Source: Nautilus pompilius
Lineage: Eukaryota; Mollusca; Cephalopoda; Nautilida; Nautilidae
Length of the DNA: 64,000 nt
Direction of reading: 5' to 3'
Assembly (NCBI GenBank): GCA_018389105.1
Contig: JACATO010000648.1
Span: forward strand, 1,860,001 to 1,924,000
The number at the start of each line of letters is the position of its first letter. The first letter of the stretch is position 1. The notes below the pieces were generated by a model, which searched no databases, had not been told where the DNA came from, and worked only from the letters and a program-made list of their open reading frames with translations. A program made the translations under genes and the position numbers. Positions 22,901 through 37,630 of the stretch are shown here, in pieces.

Positions 22901-25900
22901 CATCAGTTGGTCAACAGGGAAACTATATCCTCTGTTTGCACAGATCATTTCTTGTCAAATAGTTTGCATTCTTTACACTCCTTGCTTGTTGATCAGTTAC
23001 ATCCTCGTTTGCTAGTGATCTTTATCAGTAATAATAATTGTAATCCTTGCAACGTGTGTCGTCTAATAATAGTCATAATGGTTTGGTTAGTGCATCGCCA
23101 AGCAATCCAAAAAAAAAAAGAAAGTCCATAGTTCTTACTATTTAGCAAAGCTGAAGAAAGAACAAGCAAGTTGTTGGACAAGCAGCAACACCTGTGGCAT
23201 CTCACTTTTTCAGATATCCAACCATCTACAGTTCTCGTTAGAGTCCCATCACAGGTTGTTTACTGAAATTCATCAGCTTAAATCTAGCCTACATCCAAAA
23301 AGCAAGATTTCTAACTGGTATCTGTAATAACAATATCAACGAAAGTTATTCTCACAATATCCATTATATCAGAGCTATTCAAAGTACGGAAACAGGTTTG
23401 CTGAAATGTTAATAATTTTATAGCAACAGAGATGGTCATAAAATCCCAAAATTACATATTAAAATCTATCTTATTTTACTTAAAAGAAAGAACAATACAA
23501 ATGCAATACTGTTCAGGCATTCATTAATGACAAATCCTAATAGTGCTAATGAATTGTAACAAAAATCATCAAGAAAGATATATGCAGTGAATATAGATTC
23601 AAACACCAAAATCCTTCTTACTTTAAATAGGAAAATAGTTCAGAGAGTACCAAACTCAAATGTAACATTCTTTTGTTTTTTAAAAAAATAATACAAAATT
23701 TAACAAAATTGTTAATATTTATTTCATCTTCATTTTTATATATTTAATATTAGTTTTTGAAATTAAAAGATAAAGTAAACTAAGGATATGAAATAAGTAA
23801 AAATGATAATTCAGGTTGTTTTTGAAATTATAAAAACCAACAAGGATTTCAGATCACCTGAAGCTAAGGCAAAATCCTTTTACTAACATATCGTATTTAT
23901 TTAAACACAGGTTTTGTAAAGCTGTCAGTAACTTGTAACCAATGTTGGACAAGAATTCTATTTATCCAGACCAATCAATGCACTGCATTCCTGGAACTCT
24001 TTTGTCCAGTTGGCCTATTCTGTAAGCAAGTGAAGCCAAGATGTAAACAATAGACACAAATTCTAGTAGTTGTTACAGCAACAAACAATCCAGAGATGGG
24101 AACTTCTCCATGCAGAAAATATTAGATGATAACCTTTGACTGTTAGAGAGATTGTAGACATCTAAGGGAAAGATGTTTTGCCAAATTGGAGAATGTGATG
24201 CTTCGTGTAGTATGAGGTTCAAAGAATACTGCCACAGCAATAACTGTCAGGCATTCTCGCAGATCCTTTTCTCAACAAAATGTAAGGACAGTAATAATGG
24301 TAAAAGAAAGAAATGTCCTTCATTGTTCCTACAGAATCTGGTTGACCAGCTTCCTGACCGTTTATGTTAATAAACGCTAAAGAGGTCCTTGAAGGTTCTG
24401 AGATAGCTGCATATGGACATAAAAGTGATAATTCCAGACTGCTGAGAAAATTGCGTTTCTTGGAGAAATAGTCTCAAAAGAGAGAAATTGCAGCTGAAAA
24501 TAGCAGTATCCCTATTCAATCAATACAAGTTGCAAGGCATAGATTCATCAGCTTAGCACAAATAGGATCTTGGTGTTACTAACAGACCATTTGAAAAGCA
24601 TAGGAAAGAAAGAAAAAACAAAAACAAAATATTGGCATAATGTGCAGTCCTAATGAAACCTAAGACAAAAATAGGTGTATGCGGCAGCTGCTTCCTCATC
24701 AACAATAAAGCCACTTAGTGAAATGTTTTAATCTGCTTGACATTTTGAAATGACACCTGTTGAAGTAAGGCTGTTAAAAGCATCACATCACAACTAAGAA
24801 AAGACAACTATACTTTGCTGTACCATAGCTCGGAGAGAGAGAGGGAAGGATTTTGGGATAGCATTTATTTCAGTTTAGATTATAACAACAGAAACTTCAA
24901 AAGTTAACTGATGGTTGAAAACAAAAAAAAAAAACAATCACAAAACAATGATTAATTTAAAAAAAAAAAAAACTCATATTATTTACCCTCTGGAAACGAT
25001 AGGGCCAATCTATCGACCCAAAGCCAGTAAGTGAAAAAGACAAGACGGCTGATCAGTTGACCCCATAAAAGAGCCTTGCTGAGTATTCCCTATAAACAGT
25101 GTGTACTAATCAGTGATGGCCTTTTAATAAAGCAACATCCTGGTAAATCAGCAGTAGCAGTCAGTTTCTCCACCTTTCTAGATAGAAACTTCCAAAGTGT
25201 CCATCTCCAAAGGGTTAAAATTTATCAAAGTCAGCCGTAATACATCAGTAAGAAGCAGTACCAACTGACAATTCCAGTGTATACATACACAGGAAGAATG
25301 AAAAAAAGCTACAGTATTTTTAGAAAATTTGATATTTAGAAAGGAAAATGAGTTTGTATAGCAAACAGCAAAGAGAAATTAGTAACCTACCAAGAATTCT
25401 TAAATACACACATATATAGAATAAGTGGTCAGTCAGGAACTTGCTGATTATGCAATAGTGCTGACAAAAAATTGAAACTTCCCTTAACACTTTTACCACA
25501 GAGATGTTCTATAGCACAATTAATGACACAAACAATTACATCTAACTGTGGGACTAAACATGGAGAGATTCAAAATCAATATGAAAAACTGTATATTATT
25601 TACTTTCTCTTTTCTTTTTTTTTTTTAAAATAAGAATTTTAACTGCACTGAGTTACAGCAGTTTCTTCTGCTAATAGAGTATACTTACTTCGCTACGCCT
25701 TTATCTGACAGAACCTGGGATCAAATGAGAAGCTAACAAACTTATTGCACAAAAACTTTTGAAGATTTTCAAATAAAATCTCCTAAAACATCTATAATCT
25801 AGTATTCTTTGAACCTGCATGTCAGCATCAGCACATAAGTCATTCACCAGAGAAAATCCCTGGTTTCAGTTTCCTAAACCAAGTAAAGGAAAACAGGGAG

Positions 25901-28900
25901 GGGCTGGTGTTAGCCACATGACATAACCCCATCTTAGTTGTTTTTAATTGCTTTTAGCATACAAAACACACTGCACTCATTTAGAAAGCAGACAGAGATT
26001 GTTGAATTTTTTTTTCTAATCTATAAACAAAGCGAATTTAGCACAATATTCATTTGTATGAAAAACGTCAAATTATCTATAAACAGTTTTTACCAATAAA
26101 TAAACGCACTGGCTATATTTTGTTTTCATTCTCTTACAATAGTGACAAATGAATATATTATAACACATATTTGAAGAGACGACATGATATAGAAGACCAA
26201 ACCCAACAAAGTATGCTCCACTGGGTATCTTCTTATGGTAAACAAACATTTTGAAGTCCTTCATGATTATGCAGCTAAAATTCTGATATTAACTCTTTCA
26301 CTATTTAACAAATTGATATCTCAGCAATATACTGTTAAAAACAAAAAAAAAATAATCCATAATATATATATATGAGAGAGAACGAAGCAAAAAAGAATGA
26401 CTGAACTCAGTTTTTATGTATATTGTTTCTCTATTTATGATGATAATTTCACCACAAAAATTACTACACAAAATAATAATAAAAAATATTTTATTTTCAT
26501 ATTAACATTATGAAAAAATCAATATTTATAAGCTCATTTTAGCTGCAAAGGTCATAGGCATACTACATACAAGTGTCAAACACAAGATGTTTGCAGTTTC
26601 CTTGACAGAAAAGCACTGGGCTCAGCCAGCGACAGATATCTGAAAAGTATTAGGAGTTTAACAGTTAATGGCAATCTATGATATCGGCATTTTCTTTTTC
26701 TTTTCTTTTCTTAAAAATTACAAACAGGTGATGAGATTTGGATAGCAGGAATGGATACAAAACTATAAATAAGCATCTACTTATTTGTTTTGGTTTCCTC
26801 CCAGATTTGAAAATGGAGCCCCAGGGACTTTTCATAGGTTCATCCACCATGTTGGCAACCACTTAAGTCATCCATTGCCATCTCGGAAGGACATGGTCTC
26901 CCAGCGAGTAACGATGAGGCATCCCACCAACGGTCACGGCACAATACATTAATACAATTTATTCACTGTAAATTTATTTTTTCAGATATTTTAATTTATT
27001 TTAAATCCATTTTATCCAAGAGTTTTATTCTATTTTCAAAAAAAGTAAAGAAATTAGAAAAACAAAAACGAAGGATGTATAATAAAACGTTGGCTAAAAG
27101 AGTTAACGTGATGATGTCATCCGTACCCATTTGTTTACCTTTATGTATTTAACAGACTGTATTTTTATTTTTTTTTAAAAAAACAGCTAAAAGAATACCT
27201 TTAAGCAGCTTTCATGTGACTTTACAATATCAAGAAGAGTAAAAGTGATGTTGAATGCCAAGTAAAAATGTCTAACCAAGCAAATAATACAGCACCTAAT
27301 TACAGTTTGAATTATTAACAAAGAGGCAGAGCCATCCAGCCTTTAGTTTCTTAGCACAAAATACATGTATACACAGACTGACACAGACAGAGACACCCAC
27401 ATGCATATTTCAGCCGAACAACTGACTGCTGCATGTGAATGTGGTTCACTGAGTTGTGATGTTTTTGCTACTGCATGAAGTTAATTTGGCTGCTTAACTT
27501 TTGATTTTTTTTCCTGCACACATTGACAACACAGAGATTGTAGTGTATGATATACCTTTTACTCTTAATGGCATACCAATGGTGAGAAATGTAGATGTTA
27601 ACTTAAACGAGTCTGGTGTGATTCGTAAATGATAGAAACTAGATATCTAGTTCAGACATTTCCCATCCACCAATTAAGGAATGGCTAATACACCTGCATT
27701 ACAGAATTTCTTTGCTGCTATCATCAAATGGGTGTTTAGTCCTGAGAAGAGCTGTTTTGTTTTTTTTTAATTAAGTGATGTTAATCTTCAATAGAATTTT
27801 CCAAAAAAATATCCACTGCGAATTAACTTCATTCCACGAAGATTAAATCTAAATGGTGGTGGCAGGGGAAGAATTGACAAATTGTAGATTCTCTAGCTGG
27901 TTCTACAACTATGGTGGTGAGAAATGTTCAAATTAGTTCTTTTTTTTTTTTTTTTAAGTAATATGTCACCATTCTTACCTGATAATGAGAGGAAAAACAG
28001 AAGGTAATTGCCAATAAAAGATGTCTAGTATTCCAAAACCATTGCTTAACGCTTCCCAACCAAAATATACAGAACTCCTTAAAATCTTCGATAGTGAGCA
28101 GTGCTTCGAAATATGAAGTCATCTTATCTTTCCCATTGATAGAGAAATTAGGGAGTTACACAAATAAAGATATAGAAGTAATCTCTCTCTGTCTGCCTCT
28201 GTGTTGTTTTTCTTTTTCTTTTTCTTCCAAAGTTAAATCTTTAATATTGGCAAATTTGTTCAACAATGAAAATGTATTTTCACTGGAACCGACATAGAAT
28301 TTTGAAATATTTAATATCTCATCAACCATTTTTTTAATCATATGAATAAACTTGCTTTTCTGCATAGCGGCTTACCAGTACCCCACCCGCCACAAATGCT
28401 CCACAAAGTACCTAATTTAGATTTTTTTTTCTTCTAAAAGGGAAATAAATACATTTTCTATTCTATCAGAATGTTCTTACATAGTATTTACAATACTTCG
28501 TGATTTAAACATAAATAAAAAAAAGGAATTACTTTTTGTTCCAGTTATTCATGAATCCACAAAAGAACACATTACGAATAATCACACTGCCAACTGGAAT
28601 TGTAGCATTAGTTTGTATGAGTGTAGTGCAATTCTCCTACCACAAGGACATCCTCCATTTGTCCTTTACCTCATCTTTCAGCTGTCTCTGCTCTGCTGCC
28701 AGGGGAGAGGAAAAAACTGCTAATGAAGTCGATAATACCCGAACTTAACATAATTGCACCATACTTTGAAAAATGGTCCCTCTTTTAAAACAGCATGTAG
28801 AAAAGACATCACTTGGATATCCTAATATATGCTCTTCACATCTTTTTTTTTTAAATGTACTGTTCTTATTGCGTTCCTATACCACCCAGGTGATTCTAGT

Positions 28901-31900
28901 AAGATGTTACTGACTGAACATGATCAGTGTAGCAACTCAATTATTTAAGGGTTTCTAGATGAAATTTAATCAAAAACCAAATGACAGCATAAGAGGAGAT
29001 GGGTTTCACCTGAAAATGCAATAAAGAAAAGTGGTTTTTTTTTTTTGGTTTATCTTTTAATGCAGCCAATGTATTCTGTTGCGAGTAAGGGTTGAAGAAT
29101 GTTACTATGGAATTTTCTTTCTCCTTCCTATGTGAAATCTGCACTGTTCAAGAATTCACAGTTAATGACTGCAGGTGGCAAATCCTTGATAAAACTGATA
29201 CACAAATGTGTTTATTGTGTAAGAGTTTAAAATTTCAACCAAAGGAAAGCAACACAACTATCTTACCCAGTGCGTATTTAAATACCAGTTATGCAGACAA
29301 AGCGTTTAGTAGAAAGAAAATCAACTTAAAACAAAATAGATTAGCATATTAGTAACCAAAAAAGCAGGCGTCATTCCGCAATATCTCTGCTCAGAAAGCT
29401 TGGTTTGGTTGACTGATTATATTGTATACGAGTTCTGATCTTGTGTAGGATTTATGATATGAAATAAACTGATAGAGGCACTTGCTTAAGCAAAAGTTCT
29501 TTTAGTTATGTATTGATTCTTGGAATTTCTTCTTCCTCTACGTAGCCAAGTTTCTCCATGAAGATTGAACTCCATGCTAGGTTCAAATAATTGTTTTTCC
29601 TTTTATTTTGTTTATTTTAGAAATTCCTCTAAACGCACTGATCACGAGACTGGAAAGAAAGAAAAAAAACTACAAAAAAATTTGCAGAATTAGATTCAGA
29701 TGAGAAAACTCAGCTTTTGTACCCTTTCTCCTCCCCCAAAAAAAAAACCTTTCTACGTTCAGAAAACTAAATTACCAAAGTAAAACAGAACACATCCTTT
29801 AATTCACACATAAGAATCTCTTCTCCCATCAATAGCAACCATTCATGGTAGATAAGGATAAGATCAATATATACCCACCATTCATTTTCTATCTTACATG
29901 GTATAATAAAATGTAATTACAAAAATAATAATATACAATGACCAATGCTGGAACAGGAAAAACCTTGGACCAATTCAGCAGCTCTGTTTTCCCAAAAGAA
30001 ACATATTCCTGTCAAATAACAATTCCCTTTTCTCCAGGCACCCAATCCCTGGCCGCACCACAAATTGAATACGAAATATGATTTCCACTCACAGCTTGAC
30101 CCTTACCCCTGTCCAATTATCTGGAAAAGCTCTGACGTCCAGCATGTCCAGGGAATCCTCTGGTAAATAATTGATTACTCCAATGTATAATGCCTCAATA
30201 GAACTGTTCAATAAGCTCTTCTAGCTGTTCCTACAAATGAAACCATTTTTAAACATTACCTACTAAATACAGAACCAGGCAAGGCTGGATTTTAGTTTGT
30301 TAGCTCTCTCCCCCCCCCCCACCTCTTAGATATCAGATATTTACTCTGTTTCATCTTCTGCCCACCACAATCTGATTCTTTCACAATTTTAAATACCATA
30401 AATACTTTTTTTAAAAATTAATTAACTACATTCTTTTACTTTCTCTCTCTCTCTCTCTTTTTTTTTTCTGTTGTGGTTAATTGCAAAGCCTATTTATCAT
30501 AAAGCTGGAAGTGCAAGGGGTAAAGAGCTATTGATGTAAGACAGAATTAAAGTATTAGATTTATGTCCAAACGTGTAAACAATTTCTGGCATAAGAGACA
30601 CATGGCAGAATACAGCTGTTAATGCTTCTTGACCAGATAATTTGAGAGAATACAACTAATCTGCTTAGTCAAGTTGGAAAACATGCTTTGTCTTCTTGTC
30701 CATCTTTTTATCTTTGCATCATCACTTCCTTCAAAGTTGAATTTTGGTGAATCAACTTTCAAATGCTTTCTTAATATCAAAAAGAACTTTCTCCATAATA
30801 TTGATTTAAATCACCTGTTAAACTCTGCGAATGAGTTCAGATCAAATAACAACCAACCATCCTTTCTAGAGAACCCCCCCCCACCAAAAAAACAAAATCT
30901 TAATGATGTTGTTTTTATTCCTAAATCATTTTTGAAAGAAATTTACAAAATAAAGTGTCAAAAAAAATTCCCCCTCAACAACACGAAACAATAAATAAAT
31001 GTATCAAAAGGCTGTACGGATATGTATTTTAAACTGCAGCAAATTGGAATAACTGTTTCTATCATTTAACTTTGAACGAACGCGTCAGGTGCTTAATGGT
31101 TGTGAAAAGATTTTTTCCCTTCAGTGAAATCATATTACCACAAAAACAAAACTCTGCATTAAATATAAATAAATCAAAATTTTTTAAGAAAGCAACACCA
31201 TTATCAGGTAAAATACTAGTTAAAAAAAAGAGATGGCAATGCTACAAAGATCAGAAAACCTTTAGGTTTACTAGTCTTTTATTAAAAGCAAAAATAAAAA
31301 TTTTTTGTTTTCTCTCCACCTTACACCTTAAAACAGAATATTTCTATTAAAAATACTCTTTCTGTGCCAGGGTTACAGCCGGTGCTGGAATTTCACAGAT
31401 AATACATACAGATGACCATCTCTCTTGATGAGCATCCCTGAATGTTTTGCCTCCTTTATATTATTTGTATTCTTTTACCAACCATATTTACTACTCTTGA
31501 CAAATATAGATCAGACAATCATTCAATTCTCTACACTGTTCTCTTTAGATTTCTCCCCCCCCCAAACTGAAGAATTCTAAAACTAAAAAAAATAAGAAAA
31601 ATGAACAAATTTCTATTCATATCACTGAGCAACTAACAAGTAAAATATTTTTTTTTGCAATGGAGTCTATATATATAAATACAGCAAGCCATTATCAGGA
31701 ACACTGACGTAATTATTGTCAGAACACCAATAGATAGCTACAAGAAACTTGCTTTGGTGTTGTTTGTAAACAATTAAAGATACTAGGATGCAATTGTAAA
31801 TGAGCTGAATCACCAATATGACATAATATACATGAATGTATTTTTAGTAACAAAGTACAACTAAATGATGAAAATCAGTTATGATAATATATATTAATAA

Positions 31901-34900
31901 TGATAATGTGAAGCAGTTTACAAAAATTAAATATCAGTGGATATCTCAGTGACCCATAGCCTTAAGACTGCTTGCTTTTTACATGATTTTATTATCTCTT
32001 AGTAAAAAAAATATAGAATATTTTATGATATTATCGGAATCCAGCATGCACAAACATAGAGCATTAAGGGTATCTGAAAACATTTTCAGGACATTGGGGG
32101 AGGGGTCTCAAGTGGGCCCCTAGCCATAAGAAAAGCATGGTTTTGGCATTGTTTCCTTATTACAACAAGAGATGATTAGAAGTACTGGAGGCAGGAACAA
32201 GGAATATAATTATAAATTGGCTAAGAACAGAGGCATAAAACTGTAATATCTTAAAATTTCTAAGTTTTCTTTTATTCAAATTATTGATATTTTTAGCAAA
32301 AGCAAAGGTCAAGAAGATGAATAATAATGTTAAAGGGTGTTATAGCTGTGCTGTCTTAGGGATAATCTAAAGCAGTGACCTAGAACAAGTTGGATTTAAG
32401 TGAAGACCACTTTAACAGCAAGGCCCTCCATTTATTAAAGCATAAAGAAAAGACCAGAGAAATTGAAATAAAACTTAATGATTAATTACTAAAAACTTCT
32501 TTAAAGTAATTGGTGGCAAAGAGAGAGAAAATCATGTTTTTTTTTTAGGAATTTTCTTGTTATCCTGGCCAAGGGCTGACTGTCCACACAGTAGCAATGT
32601 ATATAAGACAGTTATCCATAGCTCAAACATCTGTAGCTTGTCAGTGATGTTTGAGGAGCCCTGCAAACAAACGAACTATGGTTGTATCGATGTCTCTGGG
32701 CACCCTGACCATTTCTTGGTGTTCTTCCATCAGACAAACACTTAATTTCTTCAAGTTATATCACACAACCTCTGCGTTACTTCATTAGCAGCTTCTGATA
32801 TTTTGGAAAAAAAGATTCCATCCTCACCTATACTGCAACAGAATAAATACATATGATTTTTTTTTCTGTCTTTTAAAATTTTGTCAAAAAACCAAAAAAA
32901 CTAATGTTACAAATAACTGATTAATGCTATAACGGTATTGAACGTGAATTTAAAACCAGGTTTTGGGGTTGGTAAACTGCTTTTACATCTCAAGTCTTTG
33001 TCTTTGTTATAATATGTAAACCACCAGTCTGTTCATGTTGCCATTTACCACATTTCTGCTGCTGATGACCAGCTCAAATCCTGAATGATCTAAACCAGCT
33101 TGGCAACAAGCCAGCAGAATTTTTCCTACAGTAATTCTGGATACTTCAGCTTCTATCCCTGCAGCCATGTGTTCTGAACAGTGGCAAGGATATTCACCAG
33201 CAAGGTCATATGACTTAAGTGATAGCCAGGGCAAACATCAAACCTTCCCCCTCCCTGCATTCCATCTCTTTTTTTAAGATGTCCAAAGGCAATCACTTTA
33301 CACCACAAGGAACAATCTGAGACAAACGTTTTAGTTATTATCAAACTTTGGAGATAATTAAAGTGAAAATGCATAAAATTTTTAAGAAGTTTTCTTTCAC
33401 CTGGAAATAATTGAGAAAACATTCCCAAAATGCAACATGAAAGCTAAACAACAGTAAACGTGGACACTATTTTCACTTTTCACCTTTTGAAATATCCATA
33501 ATTCCCATTTTAAAATGTGATTAATTTTGTGGAGGAAATATTTTATTTGAGGTATATTGGAACTGAGCTTTCTTAGTAATGCATTGTGGGAATGTTTTCT
33601 CAATTATTACCAAATAAACTCCTTTGTAAGGTAGAATCTTACTTTACCAAACTCACTCAAATCATACACTCACTGATTCCTCCTGGATACTTGCATTAAT
33701 AAAAGAAAGATAATTGGCCCTTTAAGGCAAAGAAACAACTATTTAATGGATAGTTCTCACACAACAATTCATATTTTGGACAAACTACTCTTGGATAGTT
33801 CTTGTTAATGTGTTGTAGTTTTGGTATTCCTTGGATTGTGTTTTATGATGGCAACTGTTATATGGTCATTTTAATTACTGAAACTCACTCATTTTTAATT
33901 AGGAAATGCATTTTTTTTCTTTACTCTTAAGAAATGCTCACTACTAAATTATTTTATAACTCACTAAAGTAAAAGGATTAACTTAAATTTATTGGCTTTA
34001 AAAGGAAACAGGTTCTGTTAGAATGAGGTGTTACTGGTTAAGACAGCTCTGTAGTACCTTGAGTCGACTATATAGTTGATATCTGTACAGAGAAAAAAAT
34101 ATGTTTAAATTTCGTACTAAACTTAATTATTAAATATAAATATAAAATCAGTTAATGAACTGTCCCTGTTAGTTTAATAAAAAAAATGCAAAATCCATGT
34201 TTTAAAGAAACAACAACATTATCAATCAAGTACACAAGCTTGTAAACTTGCAGCAAAGAAGACAGAAGAGAAGTGGATTACACTCATTTTGGATAACTGA
34301 TCAGCCCACCCTAACATTCCTTGTTTGGAGACATTAGCATAGCTGTAGGTGGAATAGGAGAGTGGGGCCAGTGGCTCCACCTCTGATGATTTTCTTTTAC
34401 TTTATAGACTTGGTTAACACGAAAAAGTAAAATATTTGGTCAACGCTGCAGCAATAATGAGCAATTAAATATTATTAGTATATCATTTACAAACTTAGAA
34501 TGCAAATATGAATTGAATGAGTAACAAATTACAATAAATACCACCACTTGACCATAAAATTAAGTATACTACTAAATACTGTGCTATGAGTGTGTTTGGA
34601 ATACTTGGAGCAGTTTTTCTGAGCAAGTGATTAGATTAGCAGGGAATGCTAAACATGTGCTGCTAGTTACCTGCATGCAGGCCACTGGGCTAAATCAGCT
34701 TACGTTTGAATAGCAATCCATCAAGCTGATGTCATCAGCAAGCTATTGAAGCACTGCACTTTGTGGAAAAGACAGACTAAAATTGTTTTCATTTTTAAAC
34801 TGCACAATTGTTTTTAACATCATTATTATGCTGCCTAAGCCTAAGAGACAAAAACCTAAATGTCCAAAAGTTGTTTAAAGAAGTTTAGTGATACATATTT

Positions 34901-35687
34901 CATATACCTAGCATTCCGAAAATTTCAAAGGTATTGCCTTCACCTGGAAAAACTTCTAGCCACACTTGGAGGTAGCTGAAATTATATTCTGCCACCAAGC
35001 ACCACCAGAATACTTCAACATTGATCAAGGAATAACAAAGAATTTAAAGAGCCAGTATTAATAGCTGGTAATATTGAAATACCTTATCCATAGTTTCAGA
35101 TTAGATGTGCTTGTACATAATGTGCAGTGACAATGGAGACCAACACCAACTGTTTTCACTCTTTGCCATATGCCGCCAAGAAAAGCAGCAAGTGCAGCAG
35201 ATTCTGGCAGCATAGCCTGGTGAAAACTGCTTCACTGAAAATATCATCACTGTTGAAAACATTGTAGATAAATGTGGGCTCAAAAAAAAGCAAAGAAAAA
35301 AATCTATTTTGGGGTTTTTAAGAAAGAATAGGTAAGGATTAATATTATCAGATTCTGATTGCATTGGTCCACAATATTGAAACTATAATGAGTAATTTTT
35401 TTTTTCCTGTGAAAGAAATTTTGTTTGGCTCTACAATACTTATTCTTCCTTGAATATGATGGTCAGGTGTGGTAGCACATAAACCATGGTTAACACAAAA
35501 TTATGTTAACAATAAATTACTTTCCTGGTCCCAACAATATTGTTTTATCAGGATTCAACTGTAATAAAAAAAAAAAAATAAAAACAATTTTCAATGACAA
35601 TAAGTGATTCGGCTATTTTCAAGGAAATAATTATAGGTAGTAGAGCAGAACAGACTGGAGTATAAAGAAATGCGTGAACAGATCTCA
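22901..35687. other. Long AT-rich non-coding stretch
   Basis: I recognise no gene or well-defined mobile element in nearly 13 kb. Open frames reach at most 106 codons (30674-30994), are rich in Lys, Asn, Phe and Ile, and look like chance frames. Small features include a CT run at 30442-30469 and a T10A7 palindrome at about 27163. A GC-richer scrap lies at about 26820-26945, within an interval bounded by TTAACTCTTT (26289) and its inverse (27106). Confidence 0.5.
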
Positions 35688-36323
35688 TTAACCCTTTCCC
35701 CACCAAATTTGGTGATCACCAATCCAACATACTTTTTGTGACACTTGATAGATGGCAGTTCAGTAGTACTGGATACCTTTAGTTAAAGCACTGGGGAATT
35801 CCAAGTTATCTGTCAATGGAGGAGTGAATCTATTAATGGAAATGACAATTCCCAGTTTCAAAAATGGCGATGCCTATCAGGAGAAGAGATCAATTTTCTG
35901 TGAAGCAAGTTGTCAAAATTATCACTGATTCAGACAGCGAGATATAGACGTTGATCCCCATGATGGAAATAATAGTTTGAATAGTAATAGTGATGATGAG
36001 TCTGATCAAAGTGATTATCATAGTGATGTTGATTCGAGTGACAGTGTCAGTCACAGTGACAGCAGTAGTAGTGACAATAGCCATAAGTCATTGGGCACAA
36101 TGCCAGACAACCATGATGAGGTGGTGGCGAAGATGCTAATCCAATCCAAAATAGTTAGAACTGGGGTACTACTGGCTGACTCTCAAATATTACCCCTTGC
36201 ACACCAGTAAACACTGGTCTAAGGGTTAATGTTTAGAATGTTGGTGAAAATGTGTTGAGACATTTTCAGTTATTTTTAAACTAATGATCTATTCAAACAC
36301 ATAATTACTTAAACTAACCTCTA

Positions 36324-36352
36324 CGAGGTCTGTCGAAAAAGTATCCGACCTT
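36324..36352 (+). repeat. mariner left terminal inverted repeat
   Basis: It pairs with 37603-37630. In the family the transposase N-terminal domain binds here. Confidence 0.95.
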
Positions 36353-36394
36353 AGGCTGGGGAAAAAAAATTACATACTTGGTGGGGTTCAGTTG

Positions 36395-37429
36395 CTAATC
36401 CCCTTCAAAGTAGGCGCCTTGTGCCTCCACACACTTAGCCCAGCGATCCTTCCACTGTTCGAAGCATGTCTGGAATGCTTCTTCCGGAATGGCTCTCAGC
36501 TCCGCCATCGCATTCTGCATGATGTCCTCTTGGCTCTCAAAGCGGGAGCCTTTCAGTGGTATCTTCATTTTTGGGAACAACCAGAGGTCAGAAGGAGCCA
36601 TGTCTGGAGAGTAGGGAGCCTGACAAATGAGCAAAATGCCCTTCTTTCCCAAGAAACCTTGGATCAGCTGTGACGAATGAGCCGGGGCATTGTCATAATG
36701 CAGCTGCCAGTTTTGTGAGGCCCAGAGATCTGGTCTCTTGCACCAACTGCATCACAGAGATGTTGGAGGACTTCCTGATAGTACTCCTTTGTAACTGTTT
36801 GTCCTTCTGGTCCGTATTCGTGATGCACAACTCCTCGGTAGTCGAAGAAAACAGTCAGCATCACCTTGATTTTGCTCCGGACATGACGTTGGGTGCTTCC
36901 ACTGTGATGACTGAGCTTTGGTTTCCAGGTCGTACCCATACACCAATGTCTCATCTCCAATTATCACGGTACTCTGGAACTCAGGATCCCTGTTGGCAGT
37001 ATCCAGCAGGTCCTGCACAACCTCAAGACGAAGTTGTTGTTGTTCCTGAGAAAGCAGCTTGGGCACAAATTTTGCTGCCACTCTGCGCGAGCCCAAATCC
37101 TCCTTTAAAATTGCATGTGCAGAATCTTTCCTGATCCCAACCTCATCACCAATTTCCCACACCATCAGACGACAATCCTCCATTATCAAGGTCCACACTT
37201 TCTCTATAACAACTGCATTCCGGCTTGTTGACAGCTTCCCGGAATGCTGGTCACTCTCCACCGATGTCCAGCCATCTTTGAACCTGTTGTACCATTCTTT
37301 TATTTGGGTAACACCCATGGCATTGTCACCAAAAGCCTGTTGAATTTTGCGAATTGTTTCCGCTCGTGTATCTCCAAGCTTCTGGCGAAACTTGATGCAA
37401 GATCGTTGCTCCACACGTTCCGTCATCAC
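36395..37429 (-). pseudogene. mariner transposase, DD34D, two frameshifts
   Basis: The minus-strand ATG (complement of 37427-37429) begins MMTERVEQRSCIKFRQKLGD. The N-terminal paired helix-turn-helix region (residues about 1-110) includes GVTQIKEWYNRFKDG. The first catalytic Asp is in IIGDETLVYGYD (codon 36953-36955); the usual Trp after DET is Leu. Just after SSQWKHP (about 36888-36892) the frame shifts, giving KVMLTVFFDYRGVVHHE in another frame. It returns near 36740-36750. The second Asp is in LHYDNAPAHSS (36692-36694) and the third in APSDLWLF (36587-36589), with exactly 34 residues between, the mariner DD34D signature. The frame ends ...AYFEGD at 36395, a normal C-terminus. Length is about 345 codons, normal for the family. 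The enzyme would move the element at TA sites; as read, the two frameshifts should inactivate it. Open frames on the plus strand here are shadows. Confidence 0.96.
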
Positions 37430-37602
37430 GGGTAAAATGAAAATGCGATGAGTAAGTAGTACAGCACCTCACATGCTGGCTGCCTGACAGCGACTGACGC
37501 TCCAGCAAGCCTGCCAAAAAACACGCATGCAAATGAACACATGCGGCTCCACTATGCACACTTTTGCCTCCATAACGTTGTTACTTCCCACGGGAAAAAA
37601 TA

Positions 37603-37630
37603 AAGTCGGATACTTTTCCGACAGACCTCG
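37603..37630 (-). repeat. mariner right terminal inverted repeat
   Basis: It is the inverted partner of 36324-36352. The transposase start codon (37429) lies about 170 bases inside it. Confidence 0.95.

Larger units (their letters stand above)
36324..37630 (-). mobile_element. Complete mariner element (1307 bp), nested in piggyBac
   Basis: The ends are CGAGGTCTGTCGAAAAAGTA (from 36324) and, on the minus strand from 37630, CGAGGTCTGTCGGAAAAGTA. They form a TIR of about 28 bp with one substitution and one indel. TA flanks each side (36322-36323 and 37631-37632). Length, TA duplication and a transposase filling the interior are those of a full-length mariner. It lies opposite to the piggyBac gene. 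Confidence 0.97.

Noticed and set aside
30674-30994. 106-codon frame with a hydrophobic, signal-peptide-like start
   Set aside because: Composition is what AT-rich random sequence gives (Asn, Lys, Phe, Leu). There is no family match, conserved motif or splice context.
35890-36084. Thr/Ile-rich minus-strand frame
   Set aside because: Shadow of the Ser/Asp-rich piggyBac N-terminal region.
36670-37134. 154-codon plus-strand frame and neighbours
   Set aside because: Antisense shadow of the mariner transposase.
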